A DNA stretch of 64,000 bases from Maribacter sp. 1_MG-2023 (GTDB taxonomy: Bacteria; Bacteroidota; Bacteroidia; Flavobacteriales; Flavobacteriaceae). This document shows, in pieces, positions 21,101 to 28,908 of this stretch. The DNA is taken from positions 1 through 64,000 of the forward strand of contig NZ_JAUOPN010000008.1 in NCBI RefSeq assembly GCF_030547005.1, written 5' to 3'. The notes under the pieces are model-generated. The model was not told the origin of the DNA and searched no databases. It was given only the letters and a program-made list of their open reading frames with translations. Positions within the stretch are counted from its first letter, which is position 1; each line of letters begins with the position of its first letter. Made by a program: the position numbers and the translations under genes.

Positions 21101-24100
21101 ATTATTGGAAGATTTCCCTGAACCAGATGGCGCTTACGATGCATTTTTAGCTCTTCATGGTGATGTAACTATTACTCAAACGGAATCTAGAATTACCTTA
21201 GAGGAAGGAACTTATATACTTACTTTAGCTGTTGGTGATGGATTAGATTATGAAGATCAATTTAGAAATGACGGAACAAGTTTTATTGAAATTGGTTACG
21301 CTGATGGAGCAAACAACTTTAACCCTTTAGGTTATGACCTTACTATATCCCCTGATGAAACCCCAAATGGTACATGGATAGATTTTTCTATTGGTTACGA
21401 AATACCAGCAGGGTCCCCAGCTGTAGGAAATGATATTAGAATTAGGATAACACATACCATAGATGTAGGTTTAAATCAACAAGCAGGAAATTATGATCAT
21501 TTTAGAATCAGTCGCGATACCGATGGTGATCTAATACCTGACTGCCTAGATTCAGATTCTGATGATGATGGTTGCCCAGACAGTATAGAGGCAGGTTACT
21601 CTGATGATGACCGGGACGGCGTATTAGGTGTTGGCGTTCCTACAGTAGATATCAATAATGGTCGCGTAACAAGCGAAGCAGGCTATACAAATCTTCCATT
21701 GAACCCAGGGGTAAGAATAGTTTCTTTACCAGCAGTAATTGACACACAACTAACAGACCCAACTGCAGTTTGTGAAGGAGAAGACGCGGTATTTACAGTG
21801 CTGGCATCAAGACCAGCCCCCAACCCAACCATAGTATATGAATGGTACGAAAGTACCGATGGCGGCACCACCTTTGTATTACTTACAGAAGTGGCTCCAT
21901 ACTCGGGCACAGCTACAACAGAACTTACCATTGCTGGGGTAGCAATAGCGCAAGATACTTATCAATATAGAGTTCGGGTAATGGGCGATGATAATCTTTG
22001 TTTCGAAGAATCTATCGCAACGCTTAACGTAACCACAGGACCAACAGCAATTACACCTGTTGCCGTAGCAGCCAATATTTGCGAAGGAGAAGATGCTGAG
22101 TTTATAATAACAAGTACTCCGGGAGATATTATTACGTACTCCCTTGATGGCGGCACAACCAATATACCTGTAACTTTAGATGCAACGGGAATTGAAACTA
22201 TAACATCTGCTGCAGCTACTGTAGATGTGACTATGGAAATCAGTAGTATTGAAAGTGCCACCTGTACACTTAACTTAGTGCCTACAACTTCTGCTACAGT
22301 TACTGTAAATACAATACCTGTATTAGATATAACAACACAAGGCGTATGTTCTGCGGACCTTTTAACTTATGATGTTGATATACTTTTAAATGTTGGGAAT
22401 ATTACAGCAGTAAGTGAAGGCACACTTACTGGTAATACAGTAACAGGAATTATTGCAGGAAATGATTTAGTAATCACTGTAGACAATAATGGATGTATCA
22501 GAGATCTTACGTTAACGGCTCCAGATTGCTCTTGTCCTATTATTGACAACCCTATAAATCCAAATAATCCTTCTATCTGCTTTGGAGCCGTCACGCCAGA
22601 TGTGTCCGTAGATTTAGGAACCAATGGTGATGCCATAAATTGGTATGATGCAAGTACGGTAGGTACACTTTTAGGTAATGGAACGACTTACACAACCGGA
22701 GAAACTGCAGTTGGCACATATACCTATTATGCAGAAACTGTTGAAACCGCTTCTGGATGTACAAGTAATAGAATACCAGTTACGTTGGTTATCAACCCAA
22801 TGCCTATAGCTGATACCAGTTTAGACATTAATGAATGCGCCTTGTATACGCTGCCTGCATTATCTGCAGAAAATTTCTATTACACAGGAGCTAATGCCAC
22901 TGGAACTAATCTAGCCGAAGGCTCAGATATTACAACTACCCAAACGGTTTATATTTATTCAGAATCGGGCACAACACCTAACTGTTTTGATGAAAACAGT
23001 TTCTTAGTGACTATTAGCGAGACCCCCGTAATAAATTTACTTTCAGCCAATTGTAGTGCAGATTTAAACACCTATTCTGTTCAATTTTCAAATAGTAATA
23101 CGACAGCAGTAATAACAACATCTGCCGGCACAGTCAGTGGTAACAGTGTTATTGACATTCCATCAACCACAGGCTCTATTACTATAACAGCAGACAACAA
23201 TGGTTGTATTGCAACGTTGACTGTTATAGCTCCAGATTGTTCTTGTCCCATTATAGATGACGCCACAAGTCCAATAAATGCATATACATGTGAAGGTTCT
23301 CCTAATGCGAGCTTACAAGTTTCGCTAGGTACGAATGGAGATACCGTAAATTGGTATACCACAGTTACAGGGGGCACTAGTATCGCAAACGGCCTTACCT
23401 TCTCCCCTACCGATTCAGCTATTGGAACGTATACTTATTATGCCGAAGCAAGTGATAATATTACTGGGTGCATCAGTTCAAATAGAATACCGGCAACTTT
23501 AACAATTGAACCAATACCTGTTGCCGATATTTTAAACGATGTTGAGGGTTGTGAATTTTTTGTATTACCAAATTTAAGCAACAATAATAATTACTATACA
23601 GGGGCAAATGGTACTGGTCAACTTCTTGCAGAAGGTAGTCAAGTAAACCAGAATCAAGCGATTTATATTTTTGCACAATCACCTAACAATCAAAATTGCT
23701 CTTCTGAATCTGAATTTGAGGTAACGATATTGGAAGAGCCCATTATTGATTTACCATACGAAGTATCAATTTGTAGTAATGCAAACGGGGTAACCACTTC
23801 AGTTCCTATCGGTGTTGATTTAGGTACAAATTATATTTATGATTGGACCCCTAATAATGATACGAATGGTGATGGTATTGAAGAAGCTATTTTTAATGTT
23901 ACTCAAGCAGGAGAATATAGTTTAAGGATTTACACTGTAGGAAATACAATTAATTGCGGAGGTAGTTTAGAGTATGTCGTTAATGTAACCGAGGCTCCAT
24001 TGCCACAAGATATTGAAATAGAAATTACTAGTGAAGGCTATGAATTAAATTCTGGCAATAGAGTAAGAGCCATTATCAATAATGATATTTTTGCTTATAC

Positions 24101-24530
24101 GAACTTTGAGTATAGTTTAGATAATCCTGATGGTCCTTACCAAACGGATAACTTCTTTCAAAATGTAGTTGGTGGCTTGCACACCATATTTGTGAGATCA
24201 ATAGGAAGTTGTGGAACTACATTGGAAAGCGACCCTTTCCTAATTGTCAACTACCCTACCTATTTTTCACCTAATGGAGATGGATCAAATGATACTTGGT
24301 TTCCTTTAGGTTTGGCAGACCCTAACTTGACTACCAATGTTGTTGCTGAAATTTATGACAGACATGGTAAGTTGGTTCATTATTTAGACATCTTTGGCTC
24401 TGGATGGGATGGAACCTATAATGGAGAATCTTTACCTGAATCTGATTACTGGTTCGTTATTGAATATACCGATGCCATAGATGATAATAGAAATATTCAA
24501 TTTAAAGGTCACTTCAGTTTGATTCGCTAA
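18177..24530 (+). CDS. Giant secreted modular surface protein with TSP3 repeats and T9SS type B tail
   Basis: A 2117-residue protein of unknown specific function. After a signal peptide (about 1-21) come calcium-binding thrombospondin type 3 repeats (DxDxDGxxD) and then four large modules of about 270-285 residues. Each module opens with DDDNDGI plus a Cys-containing segment, has a jelly-roll-like beta domain (motif SFE or DFE), and ends near a CxDxxEAGH or CPDSIEAGY segment. From about 1180 to 1960 there are Ig/SprB-like repeats, including a duplicated unit with the motif DCSCPIID. The end (about 2030-2117) is the gliding-motility-associated type B sorting domain (YFSPNGDGSNDTW). It is probably exported by T9SS and attached to the surface as an adhesin or matrix protein. 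It sits between ugd and a convergent glycosyltransferase gene; a bidirectional terminator separates them. TAATTTTG at 18068-18075 is a possible -7 element, 101 bases before the start. Confidence 0.85.
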   Translation: MLHRTIFLALLFLSFSFITNAQDADFDGVLDAVDLCPNTADPTNADSDGDGVGDVCDLDDDNDGILDSNECEISIPFSGFEANFTSAWDIINFNSYAFETPSAQQPTVTEGSQYLAINSYLETTQLTLDVPVGVYSEGSYILSVDIGDKIGTGPFENDGITTIQLGYGNDAASFTAIPGAEQIINGPTDTTIPGWTTFSFSYLVSAAPVLGEGILIRILHEGIAATDVQLNIDNIRLVRDTDNDGLSDCVDLDSDDPTNSSGCYDTAEAGHIANGSGNLTGTGVDPTNGLVTGFTAGYTGNTQEVLFAGIYEACTLDYKDNDGDNVLDKDDLDDDNDGIYDSNECSIPISNYSFENNGVGDPITDWSLTDATDNIAWGIEVPAISNYNNIPDGNSIAFINGSGTITLNIPGAAFEIGDYITSLEIGDGIETTNVFSNDGQSIIEIGFNNGTGFQTIGTRTVQAHETLNGIWTEIVFSTNIPVGSPAIGEAILIQITHTENQDFNQRGGDYDLLQVRQDRNSNGIPDCFEDDIDNDGCADVIEAGHTDGGGGILANSGPNGDGTVTPIGTGYTGINQAVLSNSINICTEDLDFDNDGEDDIVDLDDDNDGILDRYECEIPVPNFSFETDNLPADPIQSWQVVTGTNYGIETIDGTNFTAAQEGNSFGFINGDGSIQLNEVWATYDREATYILEFSIGDPIPFAPQFSNDSRTIVELGYSNGTTFTAFVAGDYTVESYETPNGTWSKFSISVPVTTASAGFGQGVSIRITHDDTSLNNTSQTTFDNFILKIDTDGDGEPDCTDLDSDDDGCFDVVEAGHTDAGGGVLGTAVDGNGLVTGAATGYTGPRNQMWDNTNNITCNPLDTDGDLIEDGNYFRYDAGNTLQTNIDEDDDNDGILDVDEDCELINTAFLRQPWDFEIPTNNFLLGGTDTPFTSVVDYWYTETGAGDAFVHLANADNFFGPNPDPYSVNYATDGTLLEDFPEPDGAYDAFLALHGDVTITQTESRITLEEGTYILTLAVGDGLDYEDQFRNDGTSFIEIGYADGANNFNPLGYDLTISPDETPNGTWIDFSIGYEIPAGSPAVGNDIRIRITHTIDVGLNQQAGNYDHFRISRDTDGDLIPDCLDSDSDDDGCPDSIEAGYSDDDRDGVLGVGVPTVDINNGRVTSEAGYTNLPLNPGVRIVSLPAVIDTQLTDPTAVCEGEDAVFTVLASRPAPNPTIVYEWYESTDGGTTFVLLTEVAPYSGTATTELTIAGVAIAQDTYQYRVRVMGDDNLCFEESIATLNVTTGPTAITPVAVAANICEGEDAEFIITSTPGDIITYSLDGGTTNIPVTLDATGIETITSAAATVDVTMEISSIESATCTLNLVPTTSATVTVNTIPVLDITTQGVCSADLLTYDVDILLNVGNITAVSEGTLTGNTVTGIIAGNDLVITVDNNGCIRDLTLTAPDCSCPIIDNPINPNNPSICFGAVTPDVSVDLGTNGDAINWYDASTVGTLLGNGTTYTTGETAVGTYTYYAETVETASGCTSNRIPVTLVINPMPIADTSLDINECALYTLPALSAENFYYTGANATGTNLAEGSDITTTQTVYIYSESGTTPNCFDENSFLVTISETPVINLLSANCSADLNTYSVQFSNSNTTAVITTSAGTVSGNSVIDIPSTTGSITITADNNGCIATLTVIAPDCSCPIIDDATSPINAYTCEGSPNASLQVSLGTNGDTVNWYTTVTGGTSIANGLTFSPTDSAIGTYTYYAEASDNITGCISSNRIPATLTIEPIPVADILNDVEGCEFFVLPNLSNNNNYYTGANGTGQLLAEGSQVNQNQAIYIFAQSPNNQNCSSESEFEVTILEEPIIDLPYEVSICSNANGVTTSVPIGVDLGTNYIYDWTPNNDTNGDGIEEAIFNVTQAGEYSLRIYTVGNTINCGGSLEYVVNVTEAPLPQDIEIEITSEGYELNSGNRVRAIINNDIFAYTNFEYSLDNPDGPYQTDNFFQNVVGGLHTIFVRSIGSCGTTLESDPFLIVNYPTYFSPNGDGSNDTWFPLGLADPNLTTNVVAEIYDRHGKLVHYLDIFGSGWDGTYNGESLPESDYWFVIEYTDAIDDNRNIQFKGHFSLIR
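18351..21700 (+). repeat. Four tandem modules of about 820-860 bp inside the giant surface gene
   Basis: Units begin at about 18351, 19173, 19986 and 20841, each with a near-identical GATGATGATAATGA-type start encoding DDDNDGI. They have diverged in sequence but keep order and spacing, which suggests ancient tandem duplication within the gene. Confidence 0.7.
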
Positions 24531-24551
24531 ATACCAAACAGTACATATTAA

Positions 24552-24589
24552 AAAAAGCGTCAGATTTTATAAAAATTCTGACGCTTTTT
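24552..24589. terminator. Bidirectional terminator between convergent genes
   Basis: AAAAAGCGTCAGA and its exact complement around a 12-base loop give an A-run before and a T-run after the stem, so the hairpin can end transcription from the surface-protein gene (plus) and from the glycosyltransferase gene (minus). Confidence 0.85.
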
Positions 24590-24608
24590 ATTTTGAGCTT
24601 ATCGAAGC

Positions 24609-25544
24609 TTATCTATTATAGAAAACAGCTAGCATATTCTTGACCGTATCTTTAATCGACTTTGGAAAAAACCATGCAAGTGAATTAATAAATGTATTTC
24701 TCTCTTTATAAAAGGACTTATCGAATTCAATTTGTGGCAAAACATATTTAGGATGGCGTAACGGAAAAGAAAGCTCTTCTCGCTTATCATAATTCATGAA
24801 CGGACTTTTAGAACTATGGGTTGCATCTTCACCATATCCTATATTACTAATCAAATTAACTTTAGGAAAAACACCTAATTGATTTTGCGCAGCCAAACTA
24901 TAACACCACTGATAATCCCAAGCGCTAACCAAGCCAGTTTCAATAGCTTTTACCCTTCGCTTCCAATACGTATAATCTTTACCTAAATAGCCACAGTTAG
25001 ACAAGATAGAATCTTCATATTTGCCAGATTTCCAAACCATATCATAATCCATATTTTTCCATGCTCTGCGCCATGTAGCCCAGCCCCAACATACAGAATA
25101 TTGAGAAAAACAATAAGAATCATCAACTGGTATATTTCCTACTTGATTATAGCCAGAAATTAAACCTATACGTTCATCATCCTTATATTGTTCTAATAAT
25201 GTTTCGCAGAATGGAAAAAAACTATCACTACCAACACAATCATCTTCTAAAATAATACCTTGTTCTTCGTGTTCAAAAAACCAATTAATAGCAGTATAGA
25301 CTCCTGGTCCACAACCAAGATTCTCATCTTGAAACAAGGTCTTGACCTCGCAATCCCAATCAATCGCTTCAATAACCGCTTCACGGGTATTTTTCACCTT
25401 ACTAGCATCTGCCTCAACAGTCGGCCTTGGACCGTCACCAGAAATATACATTCTTTTTGGTTTACTTTTTTTAATAGCGGCCAAAGATTTTAAAGCAACT
25501 TCAGTTCTATTAAAAATTATAAAAAGTATTGGTGTATCTAACAT
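24609..25544 (-). CDS. Glycosyltransferase, GT-A fold (GT2-like)
   Basis: A 311-residue protein when started at the ATG at 25544, where the family-like sequence DTPILFIIFNR begins. An earlier ATG at 25607 would add 21 unconserved residues and overlap the upstream gene by 53 bases; the chosen start leaves a 10-base gap. The N-terminal GT-A part contains ISGDGPR and a metal-binding acidic motif ILEDDC; a CWGWATWRRAW segment lies in the middle, as in the sugar-transferase group sometimes labelled hemolytic protein HlpA-like. It probably transfers one sugar during repeat-unit assembly. Donor and acceptor are unknown. It is cotranscribed with the deacetylase gene just upstream, against the direction of the surrounding locus. 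Confidence 0.8.
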   Translation of the reverse strand: MLDTPILFIIFNRTEVALKSLAAIKKSKPKRMYISGDGPRPTVEADASKVKNTREAVIEAIDWDCEVKTLFQDENLGCGPGVYTAINWFFEHEEQGIILEDDCVGSDSFFPFCETLLEQYKDDERIGLISGYNQVGNIPVDDSYCFSQYSVCWGWATWRRAWKNMDYDMVWKSGKYEDSILSNCGYLGKDYTYWKRRVKAIETGLVSAWDYQWCYSLAAQNQLGVFPKVNLISNIGYGEDATHSSKSPFMNYDKREELSFPLRHPKYVLPQIEFDKSFYKERNTFINSLAWFFPKSIKDTVKNMLAVFYNR

Positions 25545-25554
25545 TATTGAAATA

Positions 25555-26448
25555 TTAAGCCAACGAATTGGGTAAGAAATTAGTGTTATAATCCAGTTCT
25601 TGAACACCTTTAATTAAAAAGTGTTTTATATGTGAAAGTTTCCAATCTGCAATAATTTGATCTCTTCTCAAGAATACTTTATTCTTGTCAAGAATACCTC
25701 GACCATTTATATGGCAACCTCTAGAAGCTGAGATACAAGAGTCGTATCCATTGTCCATAACAAACTCAAACGCAGGTTTGGTAAAATTTTCAAATCTACC
25801 ATAGGTATAAGCGAAGTGTTTGATTGGACCACACTTTTGAGTTAAAATAGTATCTGCCTTCAAAAAGTCCTCTTCAAACTGTTCTTGAGTCAATTGAGAT
25901 ACCATGTCATGCTTTAAGGTATGGTTACCAATTTCATGTCCTTGACTTTGCAATAACTCAACTTCCTCCCAACTCAAAAAAGCTACCGGTGGCATTTCTA
26001 ATTTTTCTTTGCAGAAATATTTTATTTTCTCTACCTCGACCAAACCTATACTTGCAGGATTTACATAAAAGCAACAACTAGCTCCAAACTTATTTAATGC
26101 TTTTGCTGCCAACATGTTATTTTGAATGCCATCATCTGAACTCCAAGCTATATAAGGCTTATCTACCCTATCCGTAAGCAATCTTTCCACGGCTTCTGAA
26201 TGACTAATAAACACATGATCTTTAGAAAGATATTCTAATAAGATTTCAAAGTTTTGTAACTCATCTTTAAAAATATGATGAAAGTATAAAAATTGAATTC
26301 TTGGTTTTTTCAATTTATCTTCATCACCAAAAATGATATGCTTTAAACTTAACAAATCTAAAGTCGAAGACCTTACACCTGCCCTAAATTTTCCATTTTG
26401 ACCTTGTTTAATTTGAGCATAAGTATCAATAAGTACAGTATCTTTCAT
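25555..26448 (-). CDS. Polysaccharide deacetylase (NodB-fold, CE4-like)
   Basis: A 297-residue protein with no signal peptide. The NodB core shows a motif-1 variant WSSDDG (Asp105-Asp106), the metal-binding H-x3-H motif NHTLKH (His176, His180) and a motif-3 variant TYGRF. These are the residues a metal-dependent deacetylase needs, so activity is plausible. Such enzymes remove N- or O-acetyl groups from sugars; here the substrate could be a lipid-linked intermediate or nucleotide sugar, since no export signal is seen. It is the first gene of a two-gene minus-strand unit with the glycosyltransferase at 24609-25544. A -7-like promoter element lies at 26468-26475, just in front of its start. The family call is good; the substrate is unknown. 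Confidence 0.85.
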   Translation of the reverse strand: MKDTVLIDTYAQIKQGQNGKFRAGVRSSTLDLLSLKHIIFGDEDKLKKPRIQFLYFHHIFKDELQNFEILLEYLSKDHVFISHSEAVERLLTDRVDKPYIAWSSDDGIQNNMLAAKALNKFGASCCFYVNPASIGLVEVEKIKYFCKEKLEMPPVAFLSWEEVELLQSQGHEIGNHTLKHDMVSQLTQEQFEEDFLKADTILTQKCGPIKHFAYTYGRFENFTKPAFEFVMDNGYDSCISASRGCHINGRGILDKNKVFLRRDQIIADWKLSHIKHFLIKGVQELDYNTNFLPNSLA

Positions 26449-26755
26449 TTAAGATAATTTCATTCTCCAAAGATAGTTTTAATATTATTTTCTCTAGATC
26501 ATAATTATAAACTAGTTATCGTTTTTAAAATTGTATAAATCCGATGAAATAACACCTAAATGTTAAAAAGTAAGCAGTTTAACGAAAAAGCGTAATTGTA
26601 AACATCCAAACGGTCTTTTAGAACGTTTAATCCTAAAAGATATATTTTTTGTGCATTTCATCGAATAAAAGAGTTTTTAATCGACAAATTCAATAAAAAG
26701 TTGAATTTTTGAAATGAGAATGAAAAAACATTAACCCAATTTACCTACTTTACCT
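26449..26755. other. Divergent AT-rich intergenic region
   Basis: This 307-base stretch has no ORF of note. It holds the minus-strand -7 element at 26468-26475, an inverted repeat at 26608-26628 (AAACGGTCT, 3-base loop, AGAACGTTT; one mismatch), and an AT-rich hairpin at 26686-26708 with AAATTCAA/TTGAATTT arms ahead of the lipoprotein start. No standard promoter for the plus-strand gene was found. Confidence 0.45.
26468..26475 (-). promoter_or_regulatory. Candidate -7 promoter element for the deacetylase gene
   Basis: Read on the minus strand the bases are TATCTTTG, a full match to TAnnTTTG, 19 bases before the ATG at 26448. No clear -33 TTG is seen. Confidence 0.45.
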
Positions 26756-28663
26756 ATGAATGTAAACCTTAGATTCCCCAAATTGTCTACGGCCCTTTTA
26801 ATTTCTATTATTTTAACATCATGTTCAAAAGATGCTGATTTATTATCAGAGTACGTAATTAACGACGCTGATCAATCTATAGAAGTTGGTCTACTAATAC
26901 AAAATGATTTTGTTACCACGCAACCCAATACCAGTATTGTCATTGATGTACTGTCAAATGACAATTATACTAATTGGGAAGATGTAAAAATCATTAGTGT
27001 TTCATCACCAACAAACGGTGAAGTGATATTAAATGACAACAAAACGTTAACGTATATCCCTGATGGATTTTTAGACACCACAGATCCTACAGAAGAAACA
27101 CCTGCATCTGAGCCAGAAACAACTCCAGTGCCAGAAGCAACTCCAGAGCCAGAAGCAACTCCAGAGCCAGAAACAACTCCAGAACCAGAACCGGAAACCA
27201 CGCCTGAACCAGAAACAAGTACAGATACTGTTGAAGATACATTCACCTATACTACAGAGGTTACAAACCCTGAAGACAATACAGTAACAACAGAAGAAGC
27301 TACTGTAACTGTAGTTGTAACTAATTCTACTTTTGCCACTTCTGGTGAAAATATATATTACGTAACCCCTTATGGTAATGCAAATAATGATGGCAGAACA
27401 GAACAAAATGCATGGAACCTACAATATGCTTTAAGCCAAGCAAGTGCAGGTGACATTGTTCATATTAAAGCTGGTAATTATGGTAGTACCGAACTAATTC
27501 AAACTAAAAACGGAAGTGAAAATACACCTATCATCTTTAATGGGTACCAGAACACACCTGGTGACGTTCAGTCAACAACCAACTCCAGTTTTTCCGATGG
27601 TAGTATTATTAATGGTTCGTTTTTGCCTGTTTTACAAGGTAATGTCTCTAATGGCTTAACAATTGGTCAAGCCATACAAATAGATGGTAACTATGTAGAA
27701 TTAAATAATATTCAAATTACAAATTTTGAATTTGGAATTTTATCAAGAGGTGAAGGAGTAAAATTGAATAATATATTCATTTATGAAATGGGTGATTTCA
27801 GATCAAACATATCTGGTTTTGGGGATTATAGCGGAATAGGAATTAGATTAGAAGGTAACAATTCAGTAGTAACCAAAAGTTACATTCTAGATTGTGGTGC
27901 TGAAGCTTTAGTACTAAGTAATTGTAATAGTTGTTATGTGAATGATTCTGAAATTTCTTCGAAAAACAATACAAATCCAACAGATTACTACTTACTTTTA
28001 ACGGGGGGAACAACCAATAGTATAGTTGACAACGTGGTTATTAGAAGACAAAGCGGTATATCTCATTACGGGCATGGTTTGGTAGCTAAGTCAAATGCAT
28101 TTAGAAATCAAATCATTAACTCTACAGTAATAAACACTACTATAGAAATGTCCTTCTCAAATGTTTATGAAAATACTGTAAGAAATTGCACTATTACTGG
28201 AACTTTCTATGAAAATGGCGATACTTCTGGCTCTCTTGAGGTTGCCAATGGAGCTCATCACAACAATTTTGAGAACATTTCAATACAAGGAGTATGGGGC
28301 GCTGTAAAGTTTAGAGACTGGGTTGATCAATCGGGACAAGCAAATGATGCTCAAGATGCAGGTAATAACAACACTTATAATAACGTTCAAGTGTCTAACT
28401 CCCAAATTGGCATTCATTTTGACGAATTTGACAAACTTGAAGGAGTAGCATGGAATAATGTTTTTAACAACTGCTCATTTAAGGATTTAGAAAGATTATT
28501 TCAACTAAATCGTCCTAATTCTAATAACAGTATTAAAAATTCCACTGTTCAAAATGTGGGACAATTTTCAGCAACTTCAAATGGATATAATTATACTTTA
28601 AATGCAAATACAGTTTTTGAAAATATATCTTGGATAAATATTGGGTTTACTCCTCCAAATTAA
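26756..28663 (+). CDS. Surface lipoprotein with right-handed beta-helix domain
   Basis: A 635-residue protein with a lipoprotein signal (LTSC, Cys23). Residues about 45-105 resemble a cadherin/Ig-like domain of the VxVLxND type, interrupted by a low-complexity hinge rich in Pro, Glu and Thr (about 111-160) before its end (DTFTYTTEV). From about 200 a right-handed parallel beta-helix begins (IYYVTPYGNANNDG, then HIKAGNYG) and continues to the C-terminus with regular NNN-rich turns. Such folds occur in polysaccharide lyases (for example PL6), epimerases and phage-type depolymerases. No catalytic triad could be assigned. Its position between the deacetylase and gmd suggests action on the polymer made here, perhaps as lyase or C5-epimerase. 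It is followed by a terminator. The function is inferred from fold and context only. Confidence 0.75.
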   Translation: MNVNLRFPKLSTALLISIILTSCSKDADLLSEYVINDADQSIEVGLLIQNDFVTTQPNTSIVIDVLSNDNYTNWEDVKIISVSSPTNGEVILNDNKTLTYIPDGFLDTTDPTEETPASEPETTPVPEATPEPEATPEPETTPEPEPETTPEPETSTDTVEDTFTYTTEVTNPEDNTVTTEEATVTVVVTNSTFATSGENIYYVTPYGNANNDGRTEQNAWNLQYALSQASAGDIVHIKAGNYGSTELIQTKNGSENTPIIFNGYQNTPGDVQSTTNSSFSDGSIINGSFLPVLQGNVSNGLTIGQAIQIDGNYVELNNIQITNFEFGILSRGEGVKLNNIFIYEMGDFRSNISGFGDYSGIGIRLEGNNSVVTKSYILDCGAEALVLSNCNSCYVNDSEISSKNNTNPTDYYLLLTGGTTNSIVDNVVIRRQSGISHYGHGLVAKSNAFRNQIINSTVINTTIEMSFSNVYENTVRNCTITGTFYENGDTSGSLEVANGAHHNNFENISIQGVWGAVKFRDWVDQSGQANDAQDAGNNNTYNNVQVSNSQIGIHFDEFDKLEGVAWNNVFNNCSFKDLERLFQLNRPNSNNSIKNSTVQNVGQFSATSNGYNYTLNANTVFENISWINIGFTPPN

Positions 28664-28687
28664 TATTTAAAATTAATCATTAATTAG

Positions 28688-28717
28688 TCCGCAATTATTA
28701 AGATAATTGCGGATTTT
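28688..28717 (+). terminator. Rho-independent terminator after the beta-helix lipoprotein
   Basis: An 11-bp perfect stem (TCCGCAATTAT and complement) with a 4-base loop is followed by a T-rich stretch, 24 bases past the stop codon. Confidence 0.8.
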
Positions 28718-28730
28718 ATTTTTAATATAA

Positions 28731-28803
28731 ATAGCTGTATTTCAAAAGTTGCAAAGGCTGAAATAGCAACACCAATAGCCGTATTTCAAAAAAATACAAG
28801 GCT
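28731..28803 (+). repeat. Imperfect 29-bp direct repeat upstream of gmd
   Basis: ATAGCTGTATTTCAAAA...AAGGCT at 28731-28759 and ATAGCCGTATTTCAAAA...AAGGCT at 28775-28803 are near copies, 44 bases apart. They lie between a terminator and the gmd start, so they could bind a regulator, but no known site was recognised. Confidence 0.5.
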
Positions 28804-28908
28804 TTTTCAAGTTTTTAATTATTTTGAATAAGTTTTTTCAACTTAATACGTTATTCTTATCAAGTTAAGATGATTAAATAAAATATCAAGTTCAAATAAA
28901 TTAACATA

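Noticed and set aside
26965-27406. Long minus-strand ORFs opposite the lipoprotein hinge
   Set aside because: They are mirror images of the Pro-Glu-Thr repeat DNA and show only low-complexity Gly/Ser/Val or Cys/Phe/Trp sequence.
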